From Azadirachta indica (taxonomy: Eukaryota > Streptophyta > Magnoliopsida > Sapindales > Meliaceae): 64,000 nucleotides of DNA. Under the pieces are notes generated by a model. The model was not told where the DNA came from. It searched no databases and saw only the letters and a list, made by a program, of their open reading frames with translations. Location: positions 12,852,350 to 12,916,349 of the forward strand of contig CM040452.1 in the NCBI GenBank assembly GCA_022749755.1. Direction: 5' to 3'. Positions 23,540 to 35,884 of the stretch are shown one piece after another. A program made the translations under genes and the position numbers. Every line of letters begins with the position of its first letter. Position 1 is the stretch's first letter.

Positions 23540-25370
23540 TAGATTCTCATTTTTGAAGTTGTAATCATGATCGACTGTGAATTGTATGAAATATTACAAT
23601 AAATAATGTCACTTTCTCTTTTATATTTTTCACTTTTGCTTTTAAGTGCGTACAAAAAAATAAAGAATGAAATTGGATGATATATACGGTTGTCTTGTCA
23701 CTGGAGGTTCCTAAACGTTTGAGATTCGTTTAAAATATTATTAACTTAGAATGAGTAGTATAACATATAAAATAGTGATTATGGAAATTTCCAGCAATTT
23801 TTATGCAGAAGACTATCAATTAATTACCATATATATATATATATATATATTGATGCTTCTTCGAATCAAATTAAGACTCTGGAAATTGGCTATTTAATTT
23901 CCAAATTGATGGAATTCGTGAGCGTGTCATCATCGTCAAAGGCCAAAGACAACGATGATGTTGTTGGTCTTCCCACCCTAATAGTTTGTTTCCTTTTAGT
24001 TGACTAAGAGTCTATCGTAACCTAATATTATTAACACAAATATAAAGGCTTAAATTGAAACTTCAAAATAAAAAATAAGTTATAATTATGATTTAAAGGT
24101 CATAATACTCCAACATAATTAAAAATGATTTTAAAATTTATTAATTAGTGTAAAGTTACAGTTGCACGAATAATTGTGAACCACAATAAAAATAAAATCT
24201 AGATGATAAGAAAGTAATAATTAAAAAAAATTTATAACAATTTTTATGAACAAAATAAAAACTAACAAGATATATATACATTTTAAATCAAAGATTTTTA
24301 AAAAATTAAAAGAATAATTATTATTTTTTCAAATTGGGTTCAACTTATTATTATATGTCTTTGTATAGTCAATAATCTGTATATAGCAAAGATATTTGAA
24401 AAATCGTGTAAGAGATTCTTTAAAAATTCGATGAAGTGTATAAACCTCTGACAAGCCAATGTGAGGATATATATTAATTGCTATTTGAAGTTAGTGTTTA
24501 TATATAGTAATCAATTATTAAAGTGATTTTAAGGGGTTGATAATAATGATATATACATTAAAGTAATGATCATGGAAATTTCCACGAACTTTTCTGCAAA
24601 ATAATACTATCATACACATGCTTTTTCGAATTAAATTAAGAGTTTGGAGATTGGCTATTTTAAGAAAAAAATAATGTGTTTGATTTTGTAAAAAATTATT
24701 TGTTTGTAATTTGATTGAATATTGTAGTGATTAGAGTATTTTAAGCTTATTATTGTGTAAAATCCATTTAATTGTCTATGGAAGGATTATTTTTTTCAAG
24801 AAAAATGATTGGTTGGGTTAATTTGATACCTACTTTAATTTTGAAATTTCATTTTTAGGATATGATGCGCTCATATCATACCAGCCTTAAATTTTTAAAA
24901 GAAATAAAGGTATAGAAGATATATGATTGAGAGTATTTTAAAATAGAAAATAAAAAATATACACCAATTTTAAAGGAAAAAAAAAATTGGGGTGATTCAT
25001 TAGATGCTACTGTGCTTGCATTCAAAAGATTAAAATTTTACAGAGAAAAAGGGAGGGGTGGGGGGAGTAAGAAACTACAGGAAAGTAAAAAAAAAAATTA
25101 GGTAAGAATAAATTAAAAATATCATAATTATGTCAATTCAAATGTTCTCCATTTGAATGTAAAACATAAGATAAGTATACACCATGAAGTTTTTAAAGAC
25201 AAGAAGTTCAATTTTTTATACGTCCAATTGTAAGGAAAAATACAAATTTTAGATTAAAAAAAAAACGAAAACAGGAAAATTAAAAAAGATAAATCAATGT
25301 TGGTTATGCTTTATTTTAAAGTTCCCGGCCTTGTTATCGACTAGCTCTTAAACACAAATTGAACACAAAA
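23540..25370. other. Intergenic with two more RLP promoter relics
   Basis: 23775-24010 and 24545-24665 each repeat pieces of the RLP upstream module: ATGGAAATTTCCA(G/C), then CTTTTTCGAATTAAATTAAG or CTTCTTCGAATCAAATTAAG, then TTGGCTATTT. (AT)n lies at 23829-23850. No coding sequence follows these relics, so they are likely leftovers of lost cluster members or of promoter duplication. Confidence 0.5.
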
Positions 25371-25371
25371 G

Positions 25372-25377
25372 TTGACT
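25372..25377 (+). promoter_or_regulatory. W-box (TTGACT) before RLP copy 2
   Basis: Same GTTGACTCAA context as at 20201. The following 200 bases (GGGCCACAGCGGGACCAATT, later ATATATGATAACCTGCTCAT) parallel the copy 1 promoter. Confidence 0.4.
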
Positions 25378-25615
25378 CAATATCAAGTCTTTTAATTCAA
25401 AGAAGGGCCACAGCGGGACCAATTTCAAGGAAAGTTAATTGCCTGCAGAAATTATTCTTAGAATTTTGAATCGGTTACAGATTTCTAAATTGGATTCAAC
25501 GTGTCATATGCATATATAACTCAACTCAGCACTTTAATTATAAAAATCAAGTTACATATATGATAACCTGCTCATCATTCATATTTTCTTTTTCCTGTTA
25601 TTATTTCCAATAGCA

Positions 25616-28600
25616 ATGAAACCAACCATGAATAATGTTGTTGTTTCCCTTCTTTTCATCACAACCATCAAACTCATTAGTTTTTGCAATGAAAAATCTT
25701 ATGTGGATGCAGTGAAAGTGAGAAAAAAGCACTTTTACAGTTCAAGCAAGATCTAGACGATCCTTTCATAATACGTTTGCATCTTGAAAAATTTGGTGAT
25801 AAAAATTGTTGTAAATGGGCTGGTGTAGTTTGCGACGACAAAGTTGCAGGCCATGTTCTTCAGTTGAACCTTTGGAATCCTTTCGATTATCAATCTAAAG
25901 CTTACGAAGAGGCAGTGTTCGTTGGTAAGTTAAATCGTTTGCTGGATTTGAAGCATTTGATTCGTTTGGATTTAAGCGGCAATGATTTTCAAGGAATTCA
26001 GATTCCACAACATCCTGGTTTTATGGACAAATTAAGTTATCTTAATCTCTCTAGAGCCCGATTTCTGGGTATGGTTTCTGTTGCAGAAAACCAGCCTTAA
26101 AAACAATGATTCTAACATTAATGTGATTGAATCAAGATTGTGATATGATAAAAACTATCAAAACTGATCAGATAATAGATACAAAACATAGAAATAATGA
26201 ATAAGATCAGAGATAAATAAAAATTATATGGTTCGGCAGAATTGTCTACATCCACGGAACACATACATGTAAGGTCTTTTATTAAAAATATAAGATAGAA
26301 TCTATATAAGATAACTCTCTTCTCTCAAATCACCTCTCTTCAGTTTTTCACCAACTTGAAAATCTCTCAAATTTGCATATCTTGACCTCAGTTCAAATTA
26401 TTTATATGTTGAGAAATTATCTTGGGTGTCTAATATATTTTTTTGTTGCATAGCCTGGACCTGCGTTGGATGAACCTCTAAATGGTTGTTGGCAATAATT
26501 CACTCTCTTCTTTAAAAGAGCTAATGTTGTCTTATCGTCAACTCCGTCACATTCCTCCATTATCCTTCGCAAGTTAATTTTTTATCTCTTATCACCCTTA
26601 ATCTTTCTGATAACCAATTTGACAACTCTTTAATTCCTAGTTGGATTCTTGATCTTCCTCATTTAACTTTTCTCGATCTACACTATAATAATTTTCAAGG
26701 TTCAGTTCTAAATAAATTTGTAAATTTGACATCTCTTAGATATTTAGATTTATCTTCCAACCACTTCAATTCCACAATACCTGAATAGTTTTCTAGGTTT
26801 AATGATCCTGAGTACCTTTCCCTTAGTGAAATTAACTTGCAAAGTATGATTTTAAGAGGTCTAGAAAATTTAACTTGTATCAGGACACTTGATCTCTCTT
26901 TCAATAAAAGACTTTGACAGAAAAATTCTGAGATCATTTGAAAGACTATGCAATTTAAGGTCAATCTCTTTGTCAAATATAAATTTAGGCCTAAAGATAC
27001 CCTAAGTTTGAAATATTATGCCAAATGTGTTGCATTTGAGTTAGAGTCACTGTAGTGGAGTGATAGTAAGTTAATTGATCAATTCACTTATCAATTAGGC
27101 CATTTTAAAAACCTGTTTACTCTTAATTTAAATTTCAACAATTTTTCTAGTCCACTTCCATCTATTATAGGAGAATTTTAATTTTTGAAAAATTTAGATC
27201 TTTCCAGTGATGAATTGGAAGATCCTATTCCATTTTGTCTTGGAGACAACTTTCATCCTTAGAAGTTTTGGATTTGTCTAATAACAAATTGATTGGAACT
27301 CTTTTCTCAATTTCATTTTGTTAATCTAACATAACTGATTAGGTTTGATGCATCTGATAACTACTAATTTTGAAAGTCAGTCTTAATTGGATTCCTTCTT
27401 TCCAACTCAAATTTTTGCAATATAGAGCATGCCATTTAGGGACAAATTTTCCATCTTGACTTCATTCCCAAAAACATTTGTATTATTTGGATATATCCAA
27501 CACGGGAATTGTGGATACCATTTTTAACTAGTTTTAGAAATCTATTTCCCCATATTCTTATTTGTTCATGTCGTACAACCAAATCCATAGGGAGATTTCA
27601 AATTTAATTGGGAATAATTGTCAACGTTCTATTCTAGACTTGAGTTCGAACAATTTATTAGGTCCATTGTCTCTTTTACCATTGAACATAAGTATTTTTG
27701 ATCTTTCAAATAATGTTTTATTAGGATCCATTTTTCATTTTATATGTTATGGCAAGAATATGTTGAAGAGGATAGAATTTCTAAACTTTCAGAAAACTTT
27801 TTATTTGTAGAAATACCTGATTATTAGAATATGAATTAGCCTCCACTAAATTCTTTGATATGGGAGAGAGTGAGTTTGTCATTTGATTACCTGATTGTTA
27901 GAAATACCTGATTGTTATTAGCCTCCACTAATGAGTTTGTCATATGAATTAGCTGATTGTTAGAAATACCTGACAAAATTTTTATTTGTCACTTAAAAAT
28001 TGTACAGAGTTATTATCATTTGATATGGGAGAAAATGAGTTTGTCGAAAATATTCCAACATGAATTGGCGAAGCCTTTTAAAAAATGGTGGTTCTTAACT
28101 TTTGCTCAAATAAGTTCGAAGGCATATTACCCATTAAACTTGCTATTTGACTTCTCTACAAATTCTTGATGTTGCATATGACAACTTATCAAGGACCATA
28201 ACAGGATGTATCAATAATTTCAATGCCATGAAAATGTTAAAGAGTTTTGCTGACAACATGATTTATTACAAGTGGGGAACTGTTAAGGATACATTCATTA
28301 TGACAAAAAGGGTGGAGGTTGAATATAACCAAATTCTTAATTTGGTTAAAAGTGTTGACATTTCAAAAAATTATTTATCAGGAGATATTCCTATGGAAGT
28401 GACAAATCTTGAAGCATTGCAGTCATTGAATTTGGCACATAATTTGTTTAGTGGAAGAATTCCAGAATGTATTGGTGCAATGAAATCATTGGAATCTCTT
28501 GATTTCTCTGAAAACAAAATATTTTTGAGAAATCCAGCAAAGTATTTCAAGTTCAACATTTTCAAGTGAATTAAAGATATGCAATAATAATTTGAGCGGG

Positions 28601-28930
28601 AAAATTCCTTTAAGCACTCAAGTCTGAAGCATGGATGCATCCAATTTCATTTCCAACGACCGTTGTGGATCCCCACTTCTTATAAATTGTACTACTGAAA
28701 TTAATGTTTCAATACCCTCCGGTGAAAATGAAGATGGAGATTAAGTCAACTACTTATTGTAGGTAAGCATTGCGCTTAGACTTGTCGTGGGTTTTTGGTT
28801 TGTATGAGGGGCTTTAATTGTCAACAGAAGATGGAGGTATAAATATTGTCATTTCTTGGATCTTGTCGGTCATAAATTCAGTTGTTCTGTGAAAAATGTT
28901 TTTAGGTTTTTTCAATATTTGAACGTGTTG
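25616..28930 (+). pseudogene. EIX-like receptor-like protein pseudogene, heavily decayed
   Basis: A full-length but wrecked paralogue of the gene at 20434. It starts MKPTMNNVVVSLLFI, then loses one base near 25700 so that the cap (KKALLQFKQDL, NCCKWAGVVCD) continues in another frame. A 264-base solo LTR interrupts it at 26079-26342. LRR sequence then continues through many stops and shifts. The better-preserved stretches are 27562-27810 and 28147-28569, the latter with YLSGDIPMEVTNLEALQSLN. A local reshuffled repeat of GAAATACCTGATTGTTA lies at 27810-27975. The C-cap (RCGSPLLINC), a membrane span and the RWRYKYCHFLDL tail are still readable to about 28930. No functional product is possible. 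Confidence 0.88.
26079..26342 (-). mobile_element. Solo copia-type LTR inside the RLP pseudogene
   Basis: A 264-base block with TG...CA ends interrupts RLP sequence that continues on both sides (GGGTATGGTTTC before, CACCAACTTGAAAATCTC after). It is flanked by GTTTC (26074-26078) and GTTTT (26343-26347), a 5-base target-site duplication with one mismatch. On the minus strand it contains CCGTGGATGTAGACAATTC and GCCGAACC, typical of the R/U5 part of many plant copia LTRs, and ends TTTTCTGCAACA. No internal element remains, as expected after LTR-LTR recombination. Confidence 0.8.
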
Positions 28931-29224
28931 TAAAGAGAATATTGGGTAGAATGAACGAAATTATTCTACGCAATTCATCCTAAGCAATAAATTAATCTTG
29001 CTTCTAACACAACAAATTCCAAAATATTAAAACCTAAAAAGTAATGAATCTTTTTCAATGTTTACAACACAACATTCTATTGCTACAGTTCTCAAGGTAT
29101 TTGATTGGTAACAACTTTATTGACTCTTCAGCAAATCAATGAACTCTGCACTCTACGAGAAAGAGCCCACTGAAATAAAATACTGTCTACTTTTTGCATT
29201 CTTTAATTTCTTACAGGGTTACTG

Positions 29225-32200
29225 TCATCTATACTCCTGAAAATTGACGTGGCCAGTCGCTTGAGCATGCTCCATAGCCTCCTGATCATGATCAATATTC
29301 ACATTAACCTCTTTTCAGTAAGACGTACAAAAACAATTATGAAACCATTCAAGCCAAGTAAAAGCACTTTACAGACATAATTTTAATTTTTTCCGCATGG
29401 AATTAATTAATTCAGAATTAGCATATATAAAGTGGAATCACCTTCTGGCCAACTACTCCAATTTGGCATACCCCGCAACGCAAAGTGAAGTTGGCAGTGT
29501 CGGTATAGCTCCTTTTCCTAACAATTCATGACAGGACAAAATGTAAATTTCAAGTTAAATACCTTTGACAGGGAAAGGAGGGATTGCCTTAGTATCTTGA
29601 TTTAACCTAGAACTTGCATCAATACTTATTCCAAATTCATGTTTCTAACCATGATGCATAACTAGAATTAATGACTAAATGAGACAGCATGATTAAGAAG
29701 CTCACAAAAAGTGGTCTGTAGTCATCTAAAAGAACTGATTCTATCCAGTGGAGAGCTGGAAAGCACTTCAGGCATTTGAATATGGTCATCTTTCTTGAAC
29801 AAGAAATTTTAGTAATTTAACAACCTGTCACTTGCAATGGAACGTGTATAGAACCTCAAATAGTACTACCTTTGTTGCTCTCTAACAAGTTTCAAAGCAA
29901 GCTCTTCCGCAGGGCCAATGGTCCTGTCCTTCCATACTGGAAATATAGTCTGATCAAACTCCTCTGGAGCTCCCTCAGATGGAGACATCTGCAGATAAAC
30001 CATACAAATATACCCATAAGTTTTTTATTTTTTTGTTTTCTGTGAAAGATGCCCATAAGTTTTTTCCCTTTTTTGTTCTCAAAGTAAAATACAAATACAC
30101 CAATAAGTTTAGTAGGGAAACTGAAAACGGTGTTACAATTAACAGATGTACCAACAGAATCAAAAGACAGATGACTAAAGCATGAACCAACATAAAAGAT
30201 AAATCAGCCTCACACAACATAGCAGTCTCCTTTTCCTATTTTTCCTTCTCTATATTGAAATATGCAAAGGCACATTAACTATAGCTACAGGGAGCATAAT
30301 CAAGTAGACGATCTTTTGGGACCACTTTTATAAAAGCGAGTTTGAAATTTTCTGCATGTTCAATTGTAAGGTATGGGATTTTTCAATTTTCCGATTTAAT
30401 AACCCAAAATTAATATAAAAATGATTATAGATATTGATCATTAAGACATCATACAGCTAGAGCATCATAATGAAGCCCGTCGTAAATCAGCATAACTCTT
30501 TCAGAATACTTCTTTCCCTGTCAATGCACAAGAAAAAAGAGAAAAACATTCAGTAATTCTGAATAAACTAGAATCTGATGCACAAAGGACACAAGCCTAT
30601 TTGCTAACCTGGCCATACAAATCACATCTTGTGGTCTGAATATCATATGCTGCAATTTCACGTCCATAGTAATCTGCTAATATTGAAAGCTCAATAGCAC
30701 CTTCAAATCAGAATATGAGGTGACAAAGTCAGCACAAACTAACAACATAAACAGCATCATAGTTGTGCTTAATTGTAACACAATATCTATGCAGGCTGCA
30801 AACAGGAACAACAATGCAAGAGCTAGATGCTGCTCATATATGCTACTACTATGCGAGGGAAGCCAGCAGTTGCAAGATGATTCCTTAATGTCAAATTGAC
30901 ATAATTTAGACCCATCTCTCAACTGTCCAGTGGACATCAAAGCATGCCTGAGTAAGGGAGACAAGAAGTTCAGCACACCTCCCCACTTTTCTGAGTCCTG
31001 AATCCAAGAACAATACTCTTGATTTGGCTTTCCAAGAAATGCCTCAGAATATTTTACTGGGTCACTTGCCACTGTTGCAGCTATAACCTTCAAAAGATCA
31101 TCAGCCACATTGTTCAGAAAATTGGATAGTGAAGGCAATACATAACATCATTAGTGCAAGTTTAGAGCAAAAACAGAAAGATGAATCTCTTGACATCTAA
31201 AAATTTACCTATGAAATTTTATATCATCAGTCTCAAGCCTTGCAATAATAACAATTTGATATATAAATTCAGATGGAATTGTGCACATAAGAATCTAAAA
31301 GCTTCCACGAAAGTGTACTAGAATATAACACTTATGAGCATATATGACATAGATGCCAGCACAACAAAATTTCCACATACATAAACTATAAATTCTGCTG
31401 TGTCAAACTGAGGCCAAAAATATTGGACTATTAATCCCATATCAGAAGGTGATATCTTCACCAGAATTACAACAAAATCTCAGGTTGTAGAATTTGAGAG
31501 TATCAAGCAAGTGCTAGCATACAGCACAATGACCCCAGACACGCAACAGTGTCATCATGATGACATCATTATATAGCTAAGCCCCCTACCATTTCTGCAA
31601 AGATCCCTTGAAAAATATTGCTGTAGAATGAGTAAAATAGGATCAATTCTAAAAGAACAAGGACTTGAAAGAGTCCCACAACCACGGCATGTGGGTACTT
31701 CTGTAAATATGTTCACAACTTTTTCCATTCGGCTTGTCTGAGTAATCGATTACCATCTAAATTAAATCTTACAAGATTTCTTAACTCCAATTCCAGAATG
31801 TAAAACTCCATCCAATACAATTCAATTATGAGGAGGTACAGAGATAAAGACCACAAAAAGAAAGATTAATAAAAATCAGTCAGCAAAAAAGAAAAATAAA
31901 TGAGGAGACCAAAAGAAACGGAGTAGGGATTTACATATATCTAACATAACTGAACCGAACAACATGTTCCAGAGCATCTCATATGGATCCTTCTCTGAAC
32001 AAGAGACAGGAGAGTAGGAGTAGGGATTTGGAGTAGGTATAGCATCCTATATCACTTAAGCGAACAACTTGTTCTAAAGCATGTCATATGGATCCTTCTC
32101 TGAACAAGAGATCAAAATCCAAGCAAGAAAATATTCAAATATAGTGCGGAGAATTCCATCCCATTTCTGTAACTGAAGAAATTATAACCAAAGGTCATTG

Positions 32201-33270
32201 ATTAAGTCCAGATAGAAGAAAAGAATTCGTAAAACTTTCTATACATTCTCCAACAAAAAAGGTTCTTCTAATATAAAGGAAAGGGTTGCACAAAATCAAA
32301 ATAAACGGCTTTTTAAGATTCTAAGCCATCATAACATTCTAAACTAATAGGTCTACATTAAAAGATAGTCGCAAAGGACAAAGAAAAATAATAAGTTACC
32401 AAATATACCAAAAATTTGGATCTACCAAAATAATTATCACCAGTTCATTATGTTTTTCCTTCACGTACATGTTTCCAAAAGTCTGCATATTAATCTCACG
32501 AATAACTAATCTACCAACTTGGTCATATGTATTAAAAACTTTTCAGGAGCACTATCTACGGCCATGTCCTCCATTAAATTTTCGGTGAGCAAGTTTCTTC
32601 ACCAGTAAGCTCCAAGTTTCCCCTCTGGGCTCCTTCTTATCCTTTTGAACGTCTGAATATAAACTTATTTCTTATCATAGGTAAAGCTAATTATTTCCAT
32701 AGCATGTGCTTTCAAATTAATGAGTAAAATAAAAGACAGCTGGTTAGATGCACTTTTGTCTAAATACCCAGCACGGCTATTAACCTCTTGCAGCATGTGG
32801 AACATGTTATACTGCAATGGATTCTGTACCACATGCTGCATAAATCAAGCATACATCATAACCACATTTATCATCCTGAATAGATTCTGCAAATAAGAAA
32901 ATCTGAATATTTAGGTTTAGCAGCAATTTACAGATTCCCACCAATCCTCAAAACTATGTTTTCAAATCAAATACTCCAATTACACAGACATGTAAGGAAA
33001 TCAGAAAAAGTTTGAAACCATAAACTATCAATCTTTGGCAGCAAAATTAAGATATTATAGATAAAAACCTGTCTTAACTCGGGAGCTTTGTTTTTGTCAT
33101 GTTCCATAACATACCTGCAAGTGAAGAAAGCAAAAGAACAACAATCAAACAGTCCCAACCTTGCTTCATTGAACATAACTATAACCATAATCTTTTGGAT
33201 TATACCCGACAGCATTAAATAGGCAACTGTTGTCGGAAGGAATGACCCGTCTAACTATAATACCCTCCAT
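29225..33270 (-). CDS. OTU2: OTU-domain deubiquitinase (YOD1/OTU2-like)
   Basis: Eight exons join into an open frame of 208 residues, the length I recall for Arabidopsis OTU2: 33206-33270, 33069-33114, 30979-31087, 30609-30700, 30455-30517, 29870-29988, 29442-29517 and 29225-29281. The protein removes ubiquitin; YOD1 relatives work with CDC48/p97 in ER-associated degradation. The OTU catalytic motif is PSDNSCLF (D13, C16) near the start, and the histidine is H120 in IYDGLHYDAL. Core blocks include YVMEHDKNKAPELRQ, WGGAIELSILADYYGREIAA and a C-terminal C2H2 finger (CGVCQIGV, then EHAQATGHVNF). Unlike human YOD1, it lacks the N-terminal UBX-like domain, as known plant forms do. Intron 2 is long (31088-33068). 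All splice sites are GT/AG. This is very likely a functional single-copy gene. Confidence 0.93.
31940..32115. repeat. Short tandem duplication in OTU intron 2
   Basis: Two copies of about 65 bases ending CATATGGATCCTTCTCTGAA lie about 108 bases apart (31945-32003 and 32053-32110), within the second intron. It is probably neutral. Confidence 0.7.
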
Positions 33271-34522
33271 CTGATATATTAATATTGTACCTGGAAAACA
33301 ATTAGAAATTCCCAATTACATCAACCACTTTAAATTCTACTGCAAAAGCATAAGCAAAAGGAAATTACTTTAAGCATGATCGCAAAAGAATTTAGACTGT
33401 ATGAAATCTAAAGGAAAAGAAAATCTGATATTTATATGCACTTGCTGATCTTTCAAAAAGGATAGAAGATAGATACATATATAAATAAATAAAAGCTCTG
33501 AAGCTTCCTAACAAATGCAACCTTCCTTATGAAGCATGTCATCAATCTATATAACCAATATATAGAAGATATGGAAGCCAAAGAAAACATATAAAAATGG
33601 TAAATTTACAAAGTTAATTAGAATCAACAAATAAGACCACAAAAACATAATCAAATTCAAATAAAAGAATGTGAAAACTCCACAGAAAGACTTATGGAAT
33701 TAAAACCCGCCTAGAAACTATAAATATGACGCCATAATACTCAATGCACATCTACAAAAACAAAAAAAAAATCATCTTTGAAGAAAAAGAATAGCTTGAA
33801 CACAAAAGTCGACCAACTCACCTCAAAAAATAGCCCAGAAAGCAAACAGGAACAAAATATAAGCAATCAAAAAGAGAATTCAAAAACGACAAGGAGCATA
33901 TATATTGAGGAAAAGAAACAGTGGAAAGAGATTTCTAGATCTAGAATAATATCAAGAACATAACTTTAGACTAAAGAAATGGATAAGATAAGAATAAAGA
34001 ATCAGAGGACCCACAATTCAACAAACATGTATATTAAATTCATATTACATATAAAGCGTTTTGTGTACTTGTATAAGTACAGAAGTGAAGAAATTTTGCT
34101 GGGAAATCTTACTCGTGTGCGTCTTCTCAAGGTAATCCGAGTAAGTTATTGTACTGATGAGAATTCTATTCTATATTTGTATAAATGAGAGCGTTGTTTA
34201 TCTTTTTCGTTTGTTTCTTTCGATTCCTTCAACTTTTTAATAATACCGCATAAATATAGTTGGGGAATTTTCGATTCCTTTTTTTCTATTTTTTAAGAAT
34301 TATTTTTTTAATTTTTAAACACCACATAATATAAACTAACATTCCTAGTACTTATTCTATGAATAGAACTCCATCCGGTTACTTTTTGCAATTTTCTTTC
34401 TGCCTGTTACACCACATAATATGTGAGATTGAAATTCGAAGTAACCTTATAAATATTTTATAATTATTTTCACGTAGGGTTCTGTCTATGCCAAGTCATC
34501 TTTCATGTTATATTATAAAAGA
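33271..34522. other. Upstream region of the OTU gene
   Basis: 5' leader and promoter are expected here, but no TATA box or leader exon can be placed with confidence. No other gene is recognised. Confidence 0.4.
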
Positions 34523-35884
34523 TACGGAGAATTTCTAATTCTCTCCTAATATTTAAGATAATATCTCATTACCCTATTATTTTAAAAATATTAAAAAAAT
34601 TTTTTATTAAATGACAGTATTAAGTATAATAATATATAATTCTCTAAATTTTAAATTATTAAAATAATTAGTTCTAATAATTTTAAAAATTTTTATAAAA
34701 ATTTTTATTTATTAAAAATAACTATTATACCCTTATATAATAGTAATTAATTAAAAATTATTTTTAACTTTTAATTAAAAATAAATATTAAGATAATAAT
34801 GTATATTATTTTATAATATATTAAATAAATAAAATTTATAAATTATTATTTGAATATAATTTATTTAAACTTTAAATTCTTTTTATGATATTCATAAATT
34901 GAATGATCAATTTTATTTAATATTTTACTAAATTTGTCTTGTTTTAAAAAATCAAAATTTAGATAAATTTCTATTGAAAAAATAATTTATAATATCTTAT
35001 TTCATATTTAATATAAAAATATTATTTATATTATAACACATAAAAAATAATATATTAAAAAATTATCATATCATTATTATTATATGTACAAATCTACCTA
35101 TATAAATTAACAATTCAATATTAAATATATATTACAATGGGTTTCAAAACTAAAAAAAATACTTCAAACTAAAGAAAATTTTGCGCGAACGTAAAATATG
35201 TAATAATATAATGTAATATTATCATATTAATTTATATAAATAAATTTGTATATGTAATTATGATTTTTTTTTTAATATAATATTTTTTATATGTGTTAGT
35301 CAATATAAATAATATTTTTATATTAAATATTAAATAAATATTATAAATTATTTTTTGAAAAAGGTTATCAAAATTTTGAATTTTTTAAACACAATAAATT
35401 TATCAAAATATTAAATAAAATTGAATGATCAATTTTATAATTTTTAAAATGAATAAATTATTATTTTATTTATTTTAAAAATTATAAAATTGATTATTCA
35501 ATTTATGAATGTCATGGTAAAAAGAAATTTAAAATTTAAATAAATTATATTCAAAAAATAATTTATAAATTTATATTTATGTGTGTTATAAAATAATATA
35601 TATTATTATTTTAATATTTAATTTTAATTAAAAGTTTAGAATAATTTTTTAATTAACTATTATTATATAAGGGTATAATTATTATTTTTTATAAATTAAA
35701 AATTTTTATAAATATTTTAGAAATTATAAAAATTAATTATATTAATAATTTAAATTTTAAAAACTCACGTGTTATTATGTTTAACACTGTCGTCTAATGG
35801 AGGAGAAATTCAAGACATTTTTAAAATAACAGGGAACAACGGAATATTATCTCAAACAATTGGAAAAATAAAAAATTCTCCGTA
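34523..35884. mobile_element. 1.36-kb palindromic foldback-type element
   Basis: The stretch starts TACGGAGAATT and ends with its reverse complement AATTCTCCGTA. Nearly everything between pairs with the opposite arm: for example TTATACCCTTATATAATAGT at about 34728 and its complement at about 35660, TATTCATAAATTGAAT at 34890 and its complement at 35500, and AATATAAAAATATTATTTAT in both arms. Only a loop around 35140-35185 is unpaired. The arms differ by many substitutions and indels. The direct repeat AAAAGAT (left) and AAAGGAT (right) may be a 7-base target duplication with one mismatch. No protein is encoded. This resembles a non-autonomous foldback or MULE-type element with very long terminal inverted repeats. 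Confidence 0.8.

Noticed and set aside
23925..23962. Small hairpin CATCATCGT...ACGATGATG
   Set aside because: The stem is only nine bases with a long loop and sits in a decayed promoter copy. No sign of a microRNA precursor.
30677..31138. 153-codon minus-strand frame as a separate gene
   Set aside because: Its first part is OTU exon 3 and the rest is translated intron. The spliced OTU model explains it better.
34600..35800. Origin-like or matrix-attachment-like AT-rich DNA
   Set aside because: The AT richness is explained by the palindromic element. Nothing specific points to replication or attachment function.
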